NCBI RefSeq assembly: GCF_002242805.1
Contig: NZ_MCGQ01000027.1
Location: 1-64,000, forward strand
Length of the DNA: 64,000 nucleotides
Direction: 5' to 3'
From: Streptomyces diastatochromogenes
GTDB lineage: Bacteria; Actinomycetota; Actinomycetes; Streptomycetales; Streptomycetaceae
Under the pieces are notes generated by a model. The model worked only from the letters and a program-made list of their open reading frames with translations, ran no database searches and was not told where the DNA came from. The translations under genes were made by a program, and so were the position numbers. Positions 45,377 through 53,731 of this stretch are shown here, piece by piece (positions within the stretch are counted from its first letter, which is position 1; each line of letters starts with the position of its first letter).

Positions 45377-46390
45377 TCAGTCGGTGACGCGGATGACGAT
45401 CTTCCCGAAGGCCCCGCGGGCGAGGTGCTCGTAGGCCTGGTGGGCGTCCTCGAAGCCGTACACGGTGTCGATGACCGGTTCGATGCCCTGCTTCTCGATG
45501 AACTCGTTCATCTCCAGGAAGGCGCGCCGGTGGCCGACGGCGATGCCGCGGATCTGGACCTGGCTGAACAGCAGGGGCAGTACGTCCAGCGGGGCGACCT
45601 GCCCGCCGAGGAAGCCGATCAGGGAGATGTGTCCGGCGGCCCGGGTCGCGTGGACGGACTGGTTGATGCCGTCGCCGCCGACGACCTCGATGACCTGGTC
45701 GACGCCCTGGCCGTCGGTGAGTTCGCGGGCGCGCTCGGCCCAGTCGGGGGTGGTGCGGTAGTTGATCAGCTCCTGCGCGCCCATCTCGGCGACCCGCTGC
45801 AGCTTCTCGTCGCTGCTGGACGTGGCGATGACCCGCGCGCCCAGGGCGTTGGCGAGCTGCACGGCGAACAGCGAGACACCGCCGGTGCCCTGGACCAGGA
45901 CGGTCTGGCCGGCCTCCAGCCTGCCGTACTCGACCAGCGCGAACCATGCGGTGAGGGCGGCGATGGGCAGGGTGGACGCCTGCTCGTCGGTGAGGTGGGC
46001 GGGGGTGGGTACCGCCGAGGACGCCTCCAGGATCATGTACTCGGCGAGGCCGCCGTTGAGGGGCAGGCCCAGGCAGTAGTCGGGCTCGTCACGGGCGGGC
46101 GCGCCGTCCAGCCAGTGCGAGTAGAGGTGCGACATCACACGGTCGCCCGGCTTGAACTCCGTGACCCCGGGGCCGACTTCGGCGACCACGCCGGCCGCGT
46201 CGCTCACCGGGATGAGGTTCTTGGGCATCTTGTCGGGGTCGTAGGCACCGTCGACGATCGCCTTGTCGCGGTAGTTGAGGGAGACGGCGGTGACCTTGAC
46301 CAGGATCTCGCCCGGTCCGGGCTTCGGGGTGGGCGTCTCCTTCAGGACCAGGTTGTCGAGGCCGAAGTCCTCAAGCTGCCATGCACGCAT
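45377..46390 (-). CDS. Zinc-free medium-chain dehydrogenase / quinone oxidoreductase-like
   Basis: 337 residues of the medium-chain dehydrogenase family: MRAWQLEDFGLDNLVLKETP, SLNYRDKAIVDGAYD, IPVSDAAGVVAEVGPGV, and the NAD(P)-binding VLVQGTGGVSLFAVQLANALGA. The structural-zinc Cys cluster is absent, as in quinone oxidoreductases. It ends KIVIRVTD. It follows an LLM-class flavin oxidoreductase gene by 53 nt in the same direction. A second pair of the same two families lies mirrored on the other side of an ArsR gene (48128-49965). Confidence 0.87.
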   Translation of the reverse strand: MRAWQLEDFGLDNLVLKETPTPKPGPGEILVKVTAVSLNYRDKAIVDGAYDPDKMPKNLIPVSDAAGVVAEVGPGVTEFKPGDRVMSHLYSHWLDGAPARDEPDYCLGLPLNGGLAEYMILEASSAVPTPAHLTDEQASTLPIAALTAWFALVEYGRLEAGQTVLVQGTGGVSLFAVQLANALGARVIATSSSDEKLQRVAEMGAQELINYRTTPDWAERARELTDGQGVDQVIEVVGGDGINQSVHATRAAGHISLIGFLGGQVAPLDVLPLLFSQVQIRGIAVGHRRAFLEMNEFIEKQGIEPVIDTVYGFEDAHQAYEHLARGAFGKIVIRVTD

Positions 46391-46443
46391 CGGACAGGGT
46401 TCCTTTCGGTGGGGGGTGTGGAGGGGAACGGACTTGTGGTCTG

Positions 46444-47442
46444 TCAGCGGGTGGGGGTCGGGAAGTGCGGCAGGACGTCGTCCGCGAGTTCGTGCAGGAC
46501 CTCCGCCACGGGGCGCTCGCCGGGGCGCAGGCTCAGGGACAGATGCGCGACGCCCAGCTCGCTCATGGCGTGGAGGTGTTCGACGAGGGCCTTGCGACCC
46601 GTGCGCAGGCCGAGACGGATCGGGCTGCGCGGGGCGTCGGGGTCCTCGGTGAGGTCCAGCAGCATGGGTGTCAAGTACGGCTTCGGCGTACCGAGCGCAT
46701 GGGTGCGGGCACGCCAGCCGTCGAGATGCCGGGCCGCGGCCGCCAGGTCGCGCGGGTAGTTGAACCAGCCGTCGACGTGGGCGCCGAGCCAGTCGAGATC
46801 CTGCCCCGCGCGCCCTGCGACGACCACCGGCACGCTGCCTCCGGCCGGCTTGGGCAGGACGTCCAGCCGGCGCTCCGCCTTCAGCCCGAGGGCGGGCACC
46901 GTGATGCCGCTGCCTGGGGGCGGAGCGGCCCATGCCTGCCGGAGGATCGCCAGGTTGTCCCGGAAGGTGGCCGCGCGCTTGCCGAAGTCCTCGCCGAAGA
47001 GCGGGTATTCGATGGGGCGGTCCCCGCCCGCCAGGCCCAGCACGAAACGGCTGCCCGAGAGGTGGTCGACGGTCGCCGCCGCCTTCGCCACCAGCAGCGG
47101 TTCGCGCAGCGGGAGCACGACGGCCGCGGTGCCCAGCACGATGCGCCGCGTCACGGCCGCCAGGTACCCGAGGTGGGTGAAGGTCTCGAACACCGAGCCG
47201 GCGTCGCCGAACTCCACGGGGTCGTGCAGCGGCACGTCCCGTACCCACAGGGCGGCGAAGCCCAGCCGGTCGGCCAGCTGTGCCGTCTCCGCGTGCGCGG
47301 CCAGATCGGCGACCCCGAACGGGCGCCCGGCAGCGTGATCGCGTTGCAGCCGGGAGGGTCCCCAGTCGTTGTCGAGGGGCAGCTCGAGTCCGACGGTGAG
47401 GGTGCCCGCAGGGTTCAGAAGGTGATCCAGTGCAGTGCTCAT
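46444..47442 (-). CDS. LLM-class (luciferase-like) flavin/F420-dependent oxidoreductase
   Basis: 332 residues with the luciferase-like TIM barrel: VGLELPLDNDW, AQLADRLGFAALWVRDVPLHDP, RIVLGTAAVVLPLREPLLVAKAAATVDHLS, GRFVLGLAGGDR-like SRFVLGLAGGDRPIEYPLFG, and PVVVAGRAGQDLDWLG. In actinomycetes many such proteins use F420 or FMN. The ATG at 47440-47442 gives the family start. It is first in the leftward pair with the medium-chain dehydrogenase, and its leader faces the ArsR gene across 225 nt with a GTCGA-TTAT-TCGAC dyad. Confidence 0.87.
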   Translation of the reverse strand: MSTALDHLLNPAGTLTVGLELPLDNDWGPSRLQRDHAAGRPFGVADLAAHAETAQLADRLGFAALWVRDVPLHDPVEFGDAGSVFETFTHLGYLAAVTRRIVLGTAAVVLPLREPLLVAKAAATVDHLSGSRFVLGLAGGDRPIEYPLFGEDFGKRAATFRDNLAILRQAWAAPPPGSGITVPALGLKAERRLDVLPKPAGGSVPVVVAGRAGQDLDWLGAHVDGWFNYPRDLAAAARHLDGWRARTHALGTPKPYLTPMLLDLTEDPDAPRSPIRLGLRTGRKALVEHLHAMSELGVAHLSLSLRPGERPVAEVLHELADDVLPHFPTPTR

Positions 47443-47606
47443 GGTGGGTCCACGTACTGATCGGAGGCGGAGAGGGAGGAGCCGGTCAGCCGCAGAACCC
47501 CGGAATCCACGCATCGGGCGTCCGCCGCTGTGGATCCACTCAAACACATGTTTCGACGAGCGTCAAACTTTGACCGTCGTCGACATATACCCCGGAACGA
47601 GAAGCC

Positions 47607-47622
47607 GTCGATTATTCGACAG
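47607..47622. promoter_or_regulatory. GTCGA-TTAT-TCGAC dyad upstream of the ArsR-type gene
   Basis: A perfect 14-bp inverted repeat (47607-47620) ends in ATTCGACAG. The sequence upstream of the second oxidoreductase pair contains, on the opposite strand, TATTTCGACAG (48087-48097), so both may be bound by the ArsR-type protein encoded between them. Confidence 0.45.
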
Positions 47623-47667
47623 GGGTCGTACGATGGACGTGCCCCATTCAAGTCTCAAGGAGTCATC

Positions 47668-48018
47668 GTGGCCCGCCCCCGAACCTCTGCACGGACCGTC
47701 GAGCACCCCTCCATGGCGGAGGTCTCACTGCAACAGGTACTGGAGGCGCTGGCCGAACCCGTGCGGCGCACCGTGGTGTCCCAGCTGGCCACGGCCGGAG
47801 AGGACATCAGCTGCGGGACGTTCGACGTAGAGGTCTCGAGGTCGACCCTGACGCACCACTTCAACGTCCTGCGGGAGGCCGGGGTGATCCGGCAGTACTA
47901 CGTGGGGACGACGAAGATGAACTCGCTGCGCACCGACGAGATGGAAGAGCGCTTCCCCGGCCTGCTGTCGGCACTGGTGACCGCCTCCGCCCTGGAAGCG
48001 GACGCACCCACGCACTGA
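47668..48018 (+). CDS. ArsR-family winged-helix transcriptional regulator
   Basis: 116 residues with an ArsR-type winged helix: QQVLEALAEPVRRTVVSQLA, DVEVSRSTLTHHFNVLREAGVIRQYYVGTTKMNSL. There is no metal-binding ELCVCDL motif, so it probably senses an organic ligand. GTG 47668 follows AAGGAG at 5-6 nt. It sits between two divergent oxidoreductase pairs, and shared TTCGACAG-type half sites flank both, so it may repress the pairs on both sides. Confidence 0.85.
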   Translation: MARPRTSARTVEHPSMAEVSLQQVLEALAEPVRRTVVSQLATAGEDISCGTFDVEVSRSTLTHHFNVLREAGVIRQYYVGTTKMNSLRTDEMEERFPGLLSALVTASALEADAPTH

Positions 48019-48060
48019 CACCCACCCCCGCACGCCACCCCTCGGGGCTCCGCCCTCGCA

Positions 48061-48097
48061 ATTTCGATGACGGTCGTAATACCATGGCTGTCGAAAT
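48061..48097. promoter_or_regulatory. Inverted repeat ATTTCGA-N23-TCGAAAT before the second oxidoreductase pair
   Basis: ATTTCGA (48061-48067) and TCGAAAT (48091-48097) flank a segment with TCGTAATACCATGG, ending 30 nt before the GTG at 48128. The arms resemble the dyad upstream of the ArsR gene. It is a candidate ArsR operator overlapping the promoter. Confidence 0.5.
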
Positions 48098-48127
48098 AGT
48101 GCTGCGTGAGCGAGAAGGGCGTCGGCT

Positions 48128-49138
48128 GTGGCCAAGGTGGTGCGGTTTCATGAACTGGGCGGGCCCGAGGTCCTGCGGTTGGAGGACCACAACCTCGGAG
48201 CCCCGGGCCCGGGTGAGGTCCTCCTGGACGTCGAGGCGATCGGCCTGAACAGGTCGGAGGCCAACTTCCGGCAGGACCGGTATCTCGACCGGGTCCGCGC
48301 CCTGCCCTCGGGGCTCGGTTACGAGGGCTCCGGGCGCGTCCGGGCCGTCGGCGAGGGCGTCACCGGCTTCGCGCCGGGCGACCCGGTCAGCGTCCTGCCC
48401 GTCTTCGCCCGGTCCCGCCACCACCTGTACGGCGAGCAGGCCGTCGTACCCGCCTCCGCGCTGGTGCACCGGCCGGCGCAGGTGGACGCGGTCACGGGCG
48501 CGGCCACCTGGATGGCGTTCCTGACCGCCTACGGGGCGCTCGTCGAGGTCCTCCGGCTCCGGCCCGGCGACCACATCGTGATCACCGCCGCGACCAGCAG
48601 CGTCGGGCTGGCCGCGATCCAGGTGGCGTTGCGCCTGGGTGCGGTCCCGATCGCCACCACGCACTCCCCCGCGAAGGAGGCGCGGCTGCGCGACGCGGGC
48701 GCCGCGCACGTCGTCGTCACCAGCCGCGACGACCTCGCCGACGCCGTGCTGAAGGCGACGGGCGGCCGGGGCGCCGAGGCGGTCTTCGACGCCGTCGCCG
48801 GGCCGGCCGTCGAGGATCTGGCGCGGGCCACCGCCCCCGACGGGGTCATCCTGATCCACGGTTCCCTGTCCGGCCGGCCCACCCCGATGCCCGGACTGGA
48901 CCGGATGCACCCGGTCTTCGTCCGCCCCTACACCCTCTTCGAGTTCACCGGCGACACCGCGCGCCTGGACCGGGCCCGGCACTTCATCACCACCGGCCTG
49001 GTCTCCGGTGCCTTCACCCCGGTCATCGACCGCATCTTCGACCTCGCCGACATCGTCCAGGCCCACCAGTACCTCGAAGCGGGCGCCCAGGTCGGCAAGG
49101 TCGTCGTCATCGTCACGCGCGAGGAGAGCGCCTCATGA
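48128..49138 (+). CDS. Medium-chain dehydrogenase / zinc-free quinone oxidoreductase-like
   Basis: 336 residues: VAKVVRFHELGGPEVLRLED, IGLNRSEANFRQDRY, LGYEGSGRVRAVGEGV, and the dinucleotide fold HIVITAATSSVGLAAIQVALRLGA. No zinc-binding Cys residues are present. The GTG at 48128 has GAGAAGGGCG 8-16 nt upstream. The stop overlaps the following LLM gene (ATGA). With that gene it forms the right-hand counterpart of the 45377-47442 pair. It probably reduces an enone, quinone or electrophile. Confidence 0.87.
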   Translation: MAKVVRFHELGGPEVLRLEDHNLGAPGPGEVLLDVEAIGLNRSEANFRQDRYLDRVRALPSGLGYEGSGRVRAVGEGVTGFAPGDPVSVLPVFARSRHHLYGEQAVVPASALVHRPAQVDAVTGAATWMAFLTAYGALVEVLRLRPGDHIVITAATSSVGLAAIQVALRLGAVPIATTHSPAKEARLRDAGAAHVVVTSRDDLADAVLKATGGRGAEAVFDAVAGPAVEDLARATAPDGVILIHGSLSGRPTPMPGLDRMHPVFVRPYTLFEFTGDTARLDRARHFITTGLVSGAFTPVIDRIFDLADIVQAHQYLEAGAQVGKVVVIVTREESAS

Positions 49139-49965
49139 AGTTCGGCTTCATCATGTTCCCCACTCAACAGGCCATTCCGCCGGGGGACTTCGGCGTGCTC
49201 CTGGAGGACCGCGGCTTCGAGTCGCTGTTCATGCCCGACCACACCCACATCCCGGCCGTCACCCCCGAGCGCTACGACGTCCTGAACCTCGCGCCGGAGT
49301 TCAAGAACGGCATGGACGCGTTCGTCGCCCTGGGCGCCATCGCGCAGGCCACCACGACCCTCCAGATCGGCACGGCCGTGCTGCTGGTCACCGAGCGGGA
49401 CCCGATCGTGACGGCGAAGGAGGTCGCCTCGGTCGATGTGCTGTCGGGCGGCCGGATGCACTTCGGTGTCGGCCCGGGCTGGATCAACCAGGAGATGCGC
49501 AACCACGGCACCAACCCGGACGACCGCTGGCGCGTCATGCGCGAGCGCGTCGAGGCCATGCGGCAGATCTGGACCCATGACATCGCCTCCTACCACGGCG
49601 ACTTCGTGAACTTCGACCACGTCACCTCCTGGCCGAAGCCCGTCCGGAAGCCCCACCCGCCCATCCTGGTGGCCGGCAACGGACCCAACGTAGCCAAGCG
49701 CGTCATCGCGTACGGCGACGAGTGGATCCCCATGCTCCGCCCCGGCGTCCTCGACGACATCGCCGAGTTCAAGAAGACCGCCCGCAGACCCGGCAGCGAC
49801 GAGCCCCTTCCCGTCACCCTCTTCGGCGGCGAGCTGGAGGACGTCGACGCCTACGCGGCCGCGGGAGTGGACCGTGTGCTGTTCTGGGTACGTCCCCAGG
49901 ACACCGCGCGGATGACCAGAACCGTCGACCAGATCGCCCTCCACCTCGGCGGTCGCCTGGGTTGA
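49135..49965 (+). CDS. LLM-class F420-dependent oxidoreductase
   Basis: 276 residues: MKFGFIMFPTQQAIPPGDFG, RGFESLFMPDHTHIP, ALGAIAQATTTLQIGTAVLLV, VDVLSGGRMHFGVGPGWINQEM, and PILVAGNGPNVAKRVIAYGDEW. These match the F420-dependent luciferase-like group (TIGR03619-type). The ATG overlaps the preceding stop, so both are made together. Its substrate is not evident; the partner dehydrogenase and ArsR regulator suggest handling of a toxic or xenobiotic compound. Confidence 0.88.
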   Translation: MKFGFIMFPTQQAIPPGDFGVLLEDRGFESLFMPDHTHIPAVTPERYDVLNLAPEFKNGMDAFVALGAIAQATTTLQIGTAVLLVTERDPIVTAKEVASVDVLSGGRMHFGVGPGWINQEMRNHGTNPDDRWRVMRERVEAMRQIWTHDIASYHGDFVNFDHVTSWPKPVRKPHPPILVAGNGPNVAKRVIAYGDEWIPMLRPGVLDDIAEFKKTARRPGSDEPLPVTLFGGELEDVDAYAAAGVDRVLFWVRPQDTARMTRTVDQIALHLGGRLG

Positions 49966-50029
49966 GGCTCGTACACGCCCTGGGCGATGGCGCTGCCGTC
50001 GCCGGAATCGGCAGCCGCCTCGGCAGTTA

Positions 50030-50042
50030 TTGCAGATTGCAA
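50030..50042. promoter_or_regulatory. TTGCA-GAT-TGCAA dyad upstream of the MarR gene
   Basis: A perfect TTGCA/TGCAA inverted repeat with a 3-bp spacer lies 21-33 nt before the MarR ATG. MarR proteins typically bind TTGCAA-type dyads, so autorepression is likely. Confidence 0.55.
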
Positions 50043-50062
50043 GCACTGTTAGGCTGCGGCGC

Positions 50063-50557
50063 ATGCAACCCCGTTGGCTCTCCGCCCAGGAACTGCGGGC
50101 CTGGCGCGCCTACCGTGGCCTGAGCCTGGTCCTCGAGGACACCCTCGACCAGCAGCTGCGGCACGAGTCGGGGCTGAGCCACCTGAACTACTCGGTGCTG
50201 GTGTTCCTCTCCGAGGCGCCGGAGCGGCGGCTGCGCATGACCGACCTCGCCGAACAGCTGAAGATCGCCCGCACCCGGCTCTCCTACACCATCGGTCGCA
50301 TGGAGGAGGACGGCTGGGTCCGCCGGGAGGACTCCCCGGGCGACAAGCGGGGCCAGCTGGCGGTGTTGACCTACGCAGGCATGGCGGCCCTGGAAGACGC
50401 CGCCCCCGGACACGTCGCCATCGTCCGCGCGGCCGTCTTCGACCGCCTCACCCCCGAACAGGCCCAGGCGTTCGGCGAGGCCTGCGAGATCATCCTGGCC
50501 GGCCTCACCGGCCCGGAGCGGCCGGCCCTTCCGGCGGATCTTCCCTGGCGCCGGTAG
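50063..50557 (+). CDS. MarR-family transcriptional regulator
   Basis: 164 residues with the MarR winged helix: YSVLVFLSEAPERRLRMTDLAEQL, ARTRLSYTIGRMEEDGWVRRED and the wing SPGDKRGQLAVLTYAG. The ATG at 50063 is favoured over one 33 nt upstream because that lies on the TTGCA dyad. No strong ribosome site is visible, so it may be leaderless. It stands alone between the oxidoreductase pair and the epimerase-ECF41 pair; the target could be itself and the pair upstream. Confidence 0.87.
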   Translation: MQPRWLSAQELRAWRAYRGLSLVLEDTLDQQLRHESGLSHLNYSVLVFLSEAPERRLRMTDLAEQLKIARTRLSYTIGRMEEDGWVRREDSPGDKRGQLAVLTYAGMAALEDAAPGHVAIVRAAVFDRLTPEQAQAFGEACEIILAGLTGPERPALPADLPWRR

Positions 50558-50660
50558 CCACAGCGCTGATCACGCCGTCCGCGCTCCCCATGTCACAGCC
50601 TGCCGGGCTGTCTCGTCCCAGGTCTCGGAGACAGGCTCCGGCAGGGGAAAGGTGAGGGTC

Positions 50661-51593
50661 ATGCGGGTGTTCGTTGCGGGCGGGTCCGGGGTTCTGGGAC
50701 AGCGGCTGGTGCCGCAGCTGGTGGCACGGGGGCATCAGGTGACGGCCACGACGACGAACAGGGCCAAGCTGGGCCTGATCGAGCGGCTCGGCGCGGACGG
50801 CGTCGTGATGGACGGCCTGGATGCGGCATCGGTCGGTGAAGCCGTGGCCAACGCCCGGCCGGACGTGATCGTGCACCAGATGACCGGGATCAGTCTCGCT
50901 CACGCCGGCAAGCCCGACCTCAAGCACTTCGACCGGTGGGCCGTCCCCACCATCCGGCTGCGCACCGAGGGAACGGACCACCTGCTGGCCGCGGCCGAGG
51001 CGACCGGCGTGCCGCACTTCGTCGCACAGGGCTACGCCAACTGGAACGGCATCCGCGAGGGCGGCTGGGTGAAGACCGAGGAGGACCCGCTGGACCTGCA
51101 CGAGGGAACCCCTGCGTACCCGGCGATGGCGGCGGTCCACCACGTCGAGGACGCGGTCGGCAAGGCCGGCGGCGCGGTGCTGCGCTACGGCGGGTTCTAC
51201 GGGCCGGGCGCCACCGACGACCAGCTCGTGCTCGTGCGCAAGCGGCAGTTCCCGCTGGTCGGGGACGGCACCGGCTACGCCTCGTGGGTACATCTCGACG
51301 ACGCTGCGAGCGCCACCGTCCTGGCCGTGGAGCAGCAGGCGAGGGGGGTGTTCAACATCGTCGACGACGAACCGGCCCCGGAGAGCGAGTGGTTGCCCCA
51401 TCTCGCGGCCTGCGCGGGGGCGAAGCGGCCGATGCGGGTCCCCAAGTGGCTGGCCCGGCTGCTGGCCGGGGACGTGGTGGTGACGATGATGACCGAGGGG
51501 CGCGGCTTCTCCAATGCCAAGGCCAAGCGGGAACTCGGCTGGCAGCTGCGCTATCCGTCGTGGCGGCAGGGATTCAAGGAGGGGCTGGCGTGA
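50661..51593 (+). CDS. NAD-dependent epimerase/dehydratase (SDR family), ECF41 partner
   Basis: 310 residues, extended short-chain dehydrogenase: VFVAGGSGVLGQRLVPQLVARGH (GxxGxxG), DVIVHQMTGISLAHAG, and WVHLDDAASATVLAVEQ. The usual YxxxK active-site pair is not obvious (YPAMAAVHHVEDAVGK occurs near there), so activity may be atypical. ATG 50661 follows GGTGAGGG. The stop overlaps the sigma-factor start (GTGA). Epimerases of this kind are one of the three enzyme types repeatedly paired with ECF41 sigma factors. Confidence 0.87.
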   Translation: MRVFVAGGSGVLGQRLVPQLVARGHQVTATTTNRAKLGLIERLGADGVVMDGLDAASVGEAVANARPDVIVHQMTGISLAHAGKPDLKHFDRWAVPTIRLRTEGTDHLLAAAEATGVPHFVAQGYANWNGIREGGWVKTEEDPLDLHEGTPAYPAMAAVHHVEDAVGKAGGAVLRYGGFYGPGATDDQLVLVRKRQFPLVGDGTGYASWVHLDDAASATVLAVEQQARGVFNIVDDEPAPESEWLPHLAACAGAKRPMRVPKWLARLLAGDVVVTMMTEGRGFSNAKAKRELGWQLRYPSWRQGFKEGLA

Positions 51594-52513
51594 GCCGGGT
51601 CGAGGAGTTCGAACAGCTGCGGCCGCTGCTGTTCTCGATCGCCTACCGGATCCTGGGCAGCGTGAGCGAGGCCGAGGACGCGGTCCAGGAGACCTGGCTG
51701 CGCTACGAGGCCTCCCCCGTGCAACCGACGTCGGCCAAGGCCTATCTCTCGGCCGTGGTGAGCCGGATCTCGATCGACGTGCTGCGCTCGGCCCGGGTCA
51801 GGCGCGAGGAGTACGTCGGCCCGTGGTTCCCCGAACCGCTGCTGGCCGACCCCTACCAGGACCCCGAGCGCTCGGCGGAGCTGGCCGACTCCCTGTCGAT
51901 GGCCGCCCTGTTGCTGCTCGAACGGCTCACCCCGCTGGAACGCGCGGTGTTCGTCCTGCGGGAGGTGTTCGCCTTCGGCTTCCCGGAGATCGCCTCGGCG
52001 GTGGGTAGATCGGAGGCGGCGTGCCGTCAGCTCGCGGTACGGGCGCGGCGCCACATGGACGCGGGCCGGCCCCGCTTCGAGGCCGACCGGCAGGAGCGCG
52101 AGGAACTCGCCGAGCGATTCTTCGACGCCTTCCGGGAAGGGGACGTCGACGCGCTGCAGAAGCTGCTGGCCGCCGACGTGTCGATGGTCGGCGACAGCGG
52201 CGGCAAGGCACCGCAGTGGGGTCGGGGCATCTTCGGCGCCGGGAACGTGACCCGGCTGCTCGCCTGGATCTTCCCCGCACTCGTCCGGATCGGCGTGACG
52301 TTCGAGCCGCACGAGGTGAACGGCCGGCCGGGTGCGGTCTTCCGCGACCGGGACGGCAGGATCCTCAACACCTGGACGCTCGACGTACTCGACGGACAGA
52401 TCCAGACGATCCGCTCGGTGGTCAACCCCGACAAGCTCGGGCACATGGGCCCGGTGGCGGACGCCTGGGCGCTCGCCCGCGAGGCGAACCGGGCCCGCCG
52501 GTCCACGGACTGA
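51590..52513 (+). CDS. ECF41-type RNA polymerase sigma factor with SnoaL-like C-terminal domain
   Basis: 307 residues, long for an ECF sigma. Region 2: FEQLRPLLFSIAYRILGSVSEAEDAVQETWLRYE. Region 4: LTPLERAVFVLREVFAFGFPEIASAVGRSEAACRQLAVRARRH. From about 175 a SnoaL_2/NTF2-like domain follows, ending with VVNPDKLGHM, the ECF41 NPDKL motif. In ECF41 factors this domain regulates activity in place of an anti-sigma factor. GTG 51590 follows AAGGAGGGG. It is coupled to the epimerase gene, the typical partner and probable target of the sigma factor. Confidence 0.92.
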   Translation: MSRVEEFEQLRPLLFSIAYRILGSVSEAEDAVQETWLRYEASPVQPTSAKAYLSAVVSRISIDVLRSARVRREEYVGPWFPEPLLADPYQDPERSAELADSLSMAALLLLERLTPLERAVFVLREVFAFGFPEIASAVGRSEAACRQLAVRARRHMDAGRPRFEADRQEREELAERFFDAFREGDVDALQKLLAADVSMVGDSGGKAPQWGRGIFGAGNVTRLLAWIFPALVRIGVTFEPHEVNGRPGAVFRDRDGRILNTWTLDVLDGQIQTIRSVVNPDKLGHMGPVADAWALAREANRARRSTD

Positions 52514-52549
52514 CACGGATCTCGACGGCCTCCCCGGTGTCCGGCCCGC

Positions 52550-53524
52550 TCAGCGGGTCGGCTCGTAGGTGAGCTGCTTGATCTGGCGCAGGCTGAGGAC
52601 GGTCTCGACGCTCTGGACTCCGGCGAGTGCGCCGATCTTCTCGCTCAGGTACCGGTACAGCTCACCGGTGTCGGAGCTGAGAACGGAGGCGACGACGTTG
52701 GCCTGTCCCGTGATGGCCGCGGCGAAGCGGACCTCGCGGTGTTCCGCGAGCGCCCGTCCGACCTCGGCGAGGGCCGAGGGCGCCACGGTGAGCCACAGCA
52801 TCGCTCCGACGCCCTGGCCCAGCGGCGCGGTGTCGTGCTGAACGTCGAAGTAGAGCACGCCCGAAGAGCGCAGGCGTTCGATGCGTCTCTTGACCGCCGA
52901 CTCCGACTGACCGGTGGCGGACTGGAGTTCGCTGAAGGTGGCCCGCCCGTCGCGGCCGAGCAGGGCCAGCAGCGCCTCGTCGTCCGCGTCGAGGGTGACG
53001 GTCCCGGAGCGGGGTTCGGCCCGGGGCGGGCGCAGCGCTGCCACCTGCTCGGGGTCGAGCGCCTGGATCTTGTCGAGCCAGGCGAGCGGTCCCCCGTAGA
53101 AGATGTGCAGCAGGCAGTGGGCGCTGACGGAGGTGACGCGGGGTGTGCGCCGCAGACGGTCGAAGAGGAGTTCGTCGCGGTCCTTCTCGCTGCGGGGCTT
53201 CATCGCGCACATGACCTCGGTGCCGCCGGCGATGAGGTCGACGTACCGGGTGTCGGAGCGGCGGGCCAGAGCGATCGCGAGCTGCTCGGCCACGTCGGGG
53301 GTGCAGCCCAGCCGGACGATCCAGGCGGTACGGCCGAGCCTGGCCTCGTCGACCACCCCGAGCACCCGCAGCCCGGCGGTGGTGCGCAGCCGTCGGAAGC
53401 GCCGTGCGACGGTCTGGTCGGACACTCCCAGGACGTCCCCGATACGGCTGAACGCGGCCCGTCCGTCGAGTTGCAGGGCCTGGAGCAGCTTGAGGTCCAG
53501 TGAGTCGAGGGGCTGAACATCCAA
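52550..53524 (-). CDS. Lrp/AsnC-family regulator with two HTH-RAM units
   Basis: 324 residues, about twice the normal Lrp length. Two DNA-binding units are seen, LDSLDLKLLQALQLDGRAAF and LDADDEALLALLGRDGRATF, each followed by a RAM-like effector region (VVDEARLGRTAWIVRLGC; GVGAMLWLTVAPSALAEVGRALAEHREV). A TTG at 53522-53524 is chosen as start because AAGGAGG lies 6 nt upstream; an ATG at 53560 would add 12 residues without a ribosome site. It lies downstream of a drug-exporter gene on the same strand, behind a strong hairpin, so it is probably independent. Confidence 0.83.
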   Translation of the reverse strand: MDVQPLDSLDLKLLQALQLDGRAAFSRIGDVLGVSDQTVARRFRRLRTTAGLRVLGVVDEARLGRTAWIVRLGCTPDVAEQLAIALARRSDTRYVDLIAGGTEVMCAMKPRSEKDRDELLFDRLRRTPRVTSVSAHCLLHIFYGGPLAWLDKIQALDPEQVAALRPPRAEPRSGTVTLDADDEALLALLGRDGRATFSELQSATGQSESAVKRRIERLRSSGVLYFDVQHDTAPLGQGVGAMLWLTVAPSALAEVGRALAEHREVRFAAAITGQANVVASVLSSDTGELYRYLSEKIGALAGVQSVETVLSLRQIKQLTYEPTR

Positions 53525-53604
53525 GGCGGCCCTCCTTGTTCTGGGCGGAAAACGGTCCATGGGCGGCGCTGCGGGACCCTGCGCGGGTCGGCTGCTGCCG
53601 TGCG

Positions 53605-53644
53605 GGCGGGGCCCGGGACCATTGCACCGGTCCCGGGCCCCGCC
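53605..53644. terminator. Very strong hairpin between the exporter and Lrp genes
   Basis: GGCGGGGCCCGGGACC (53605-53620) pairs perfectly with GGTCCCGGGCCCCGCC (53629-53644) around an 8-nt loop ATTGCACC. The 16-bp GC stem lies 88 nt past the exporter stop and 80 nt before the Lrp start on the minus strand. Confidence 0.75.
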
Positions 53645-53731
53645 GAGGGCGCCGTACCCGTCCCCACGGACGGCGCCTGTACCTGGTCGGCGTACTGCCC
53701 CTGCGTCACGCTCGACCGGGCACGTGTGATG

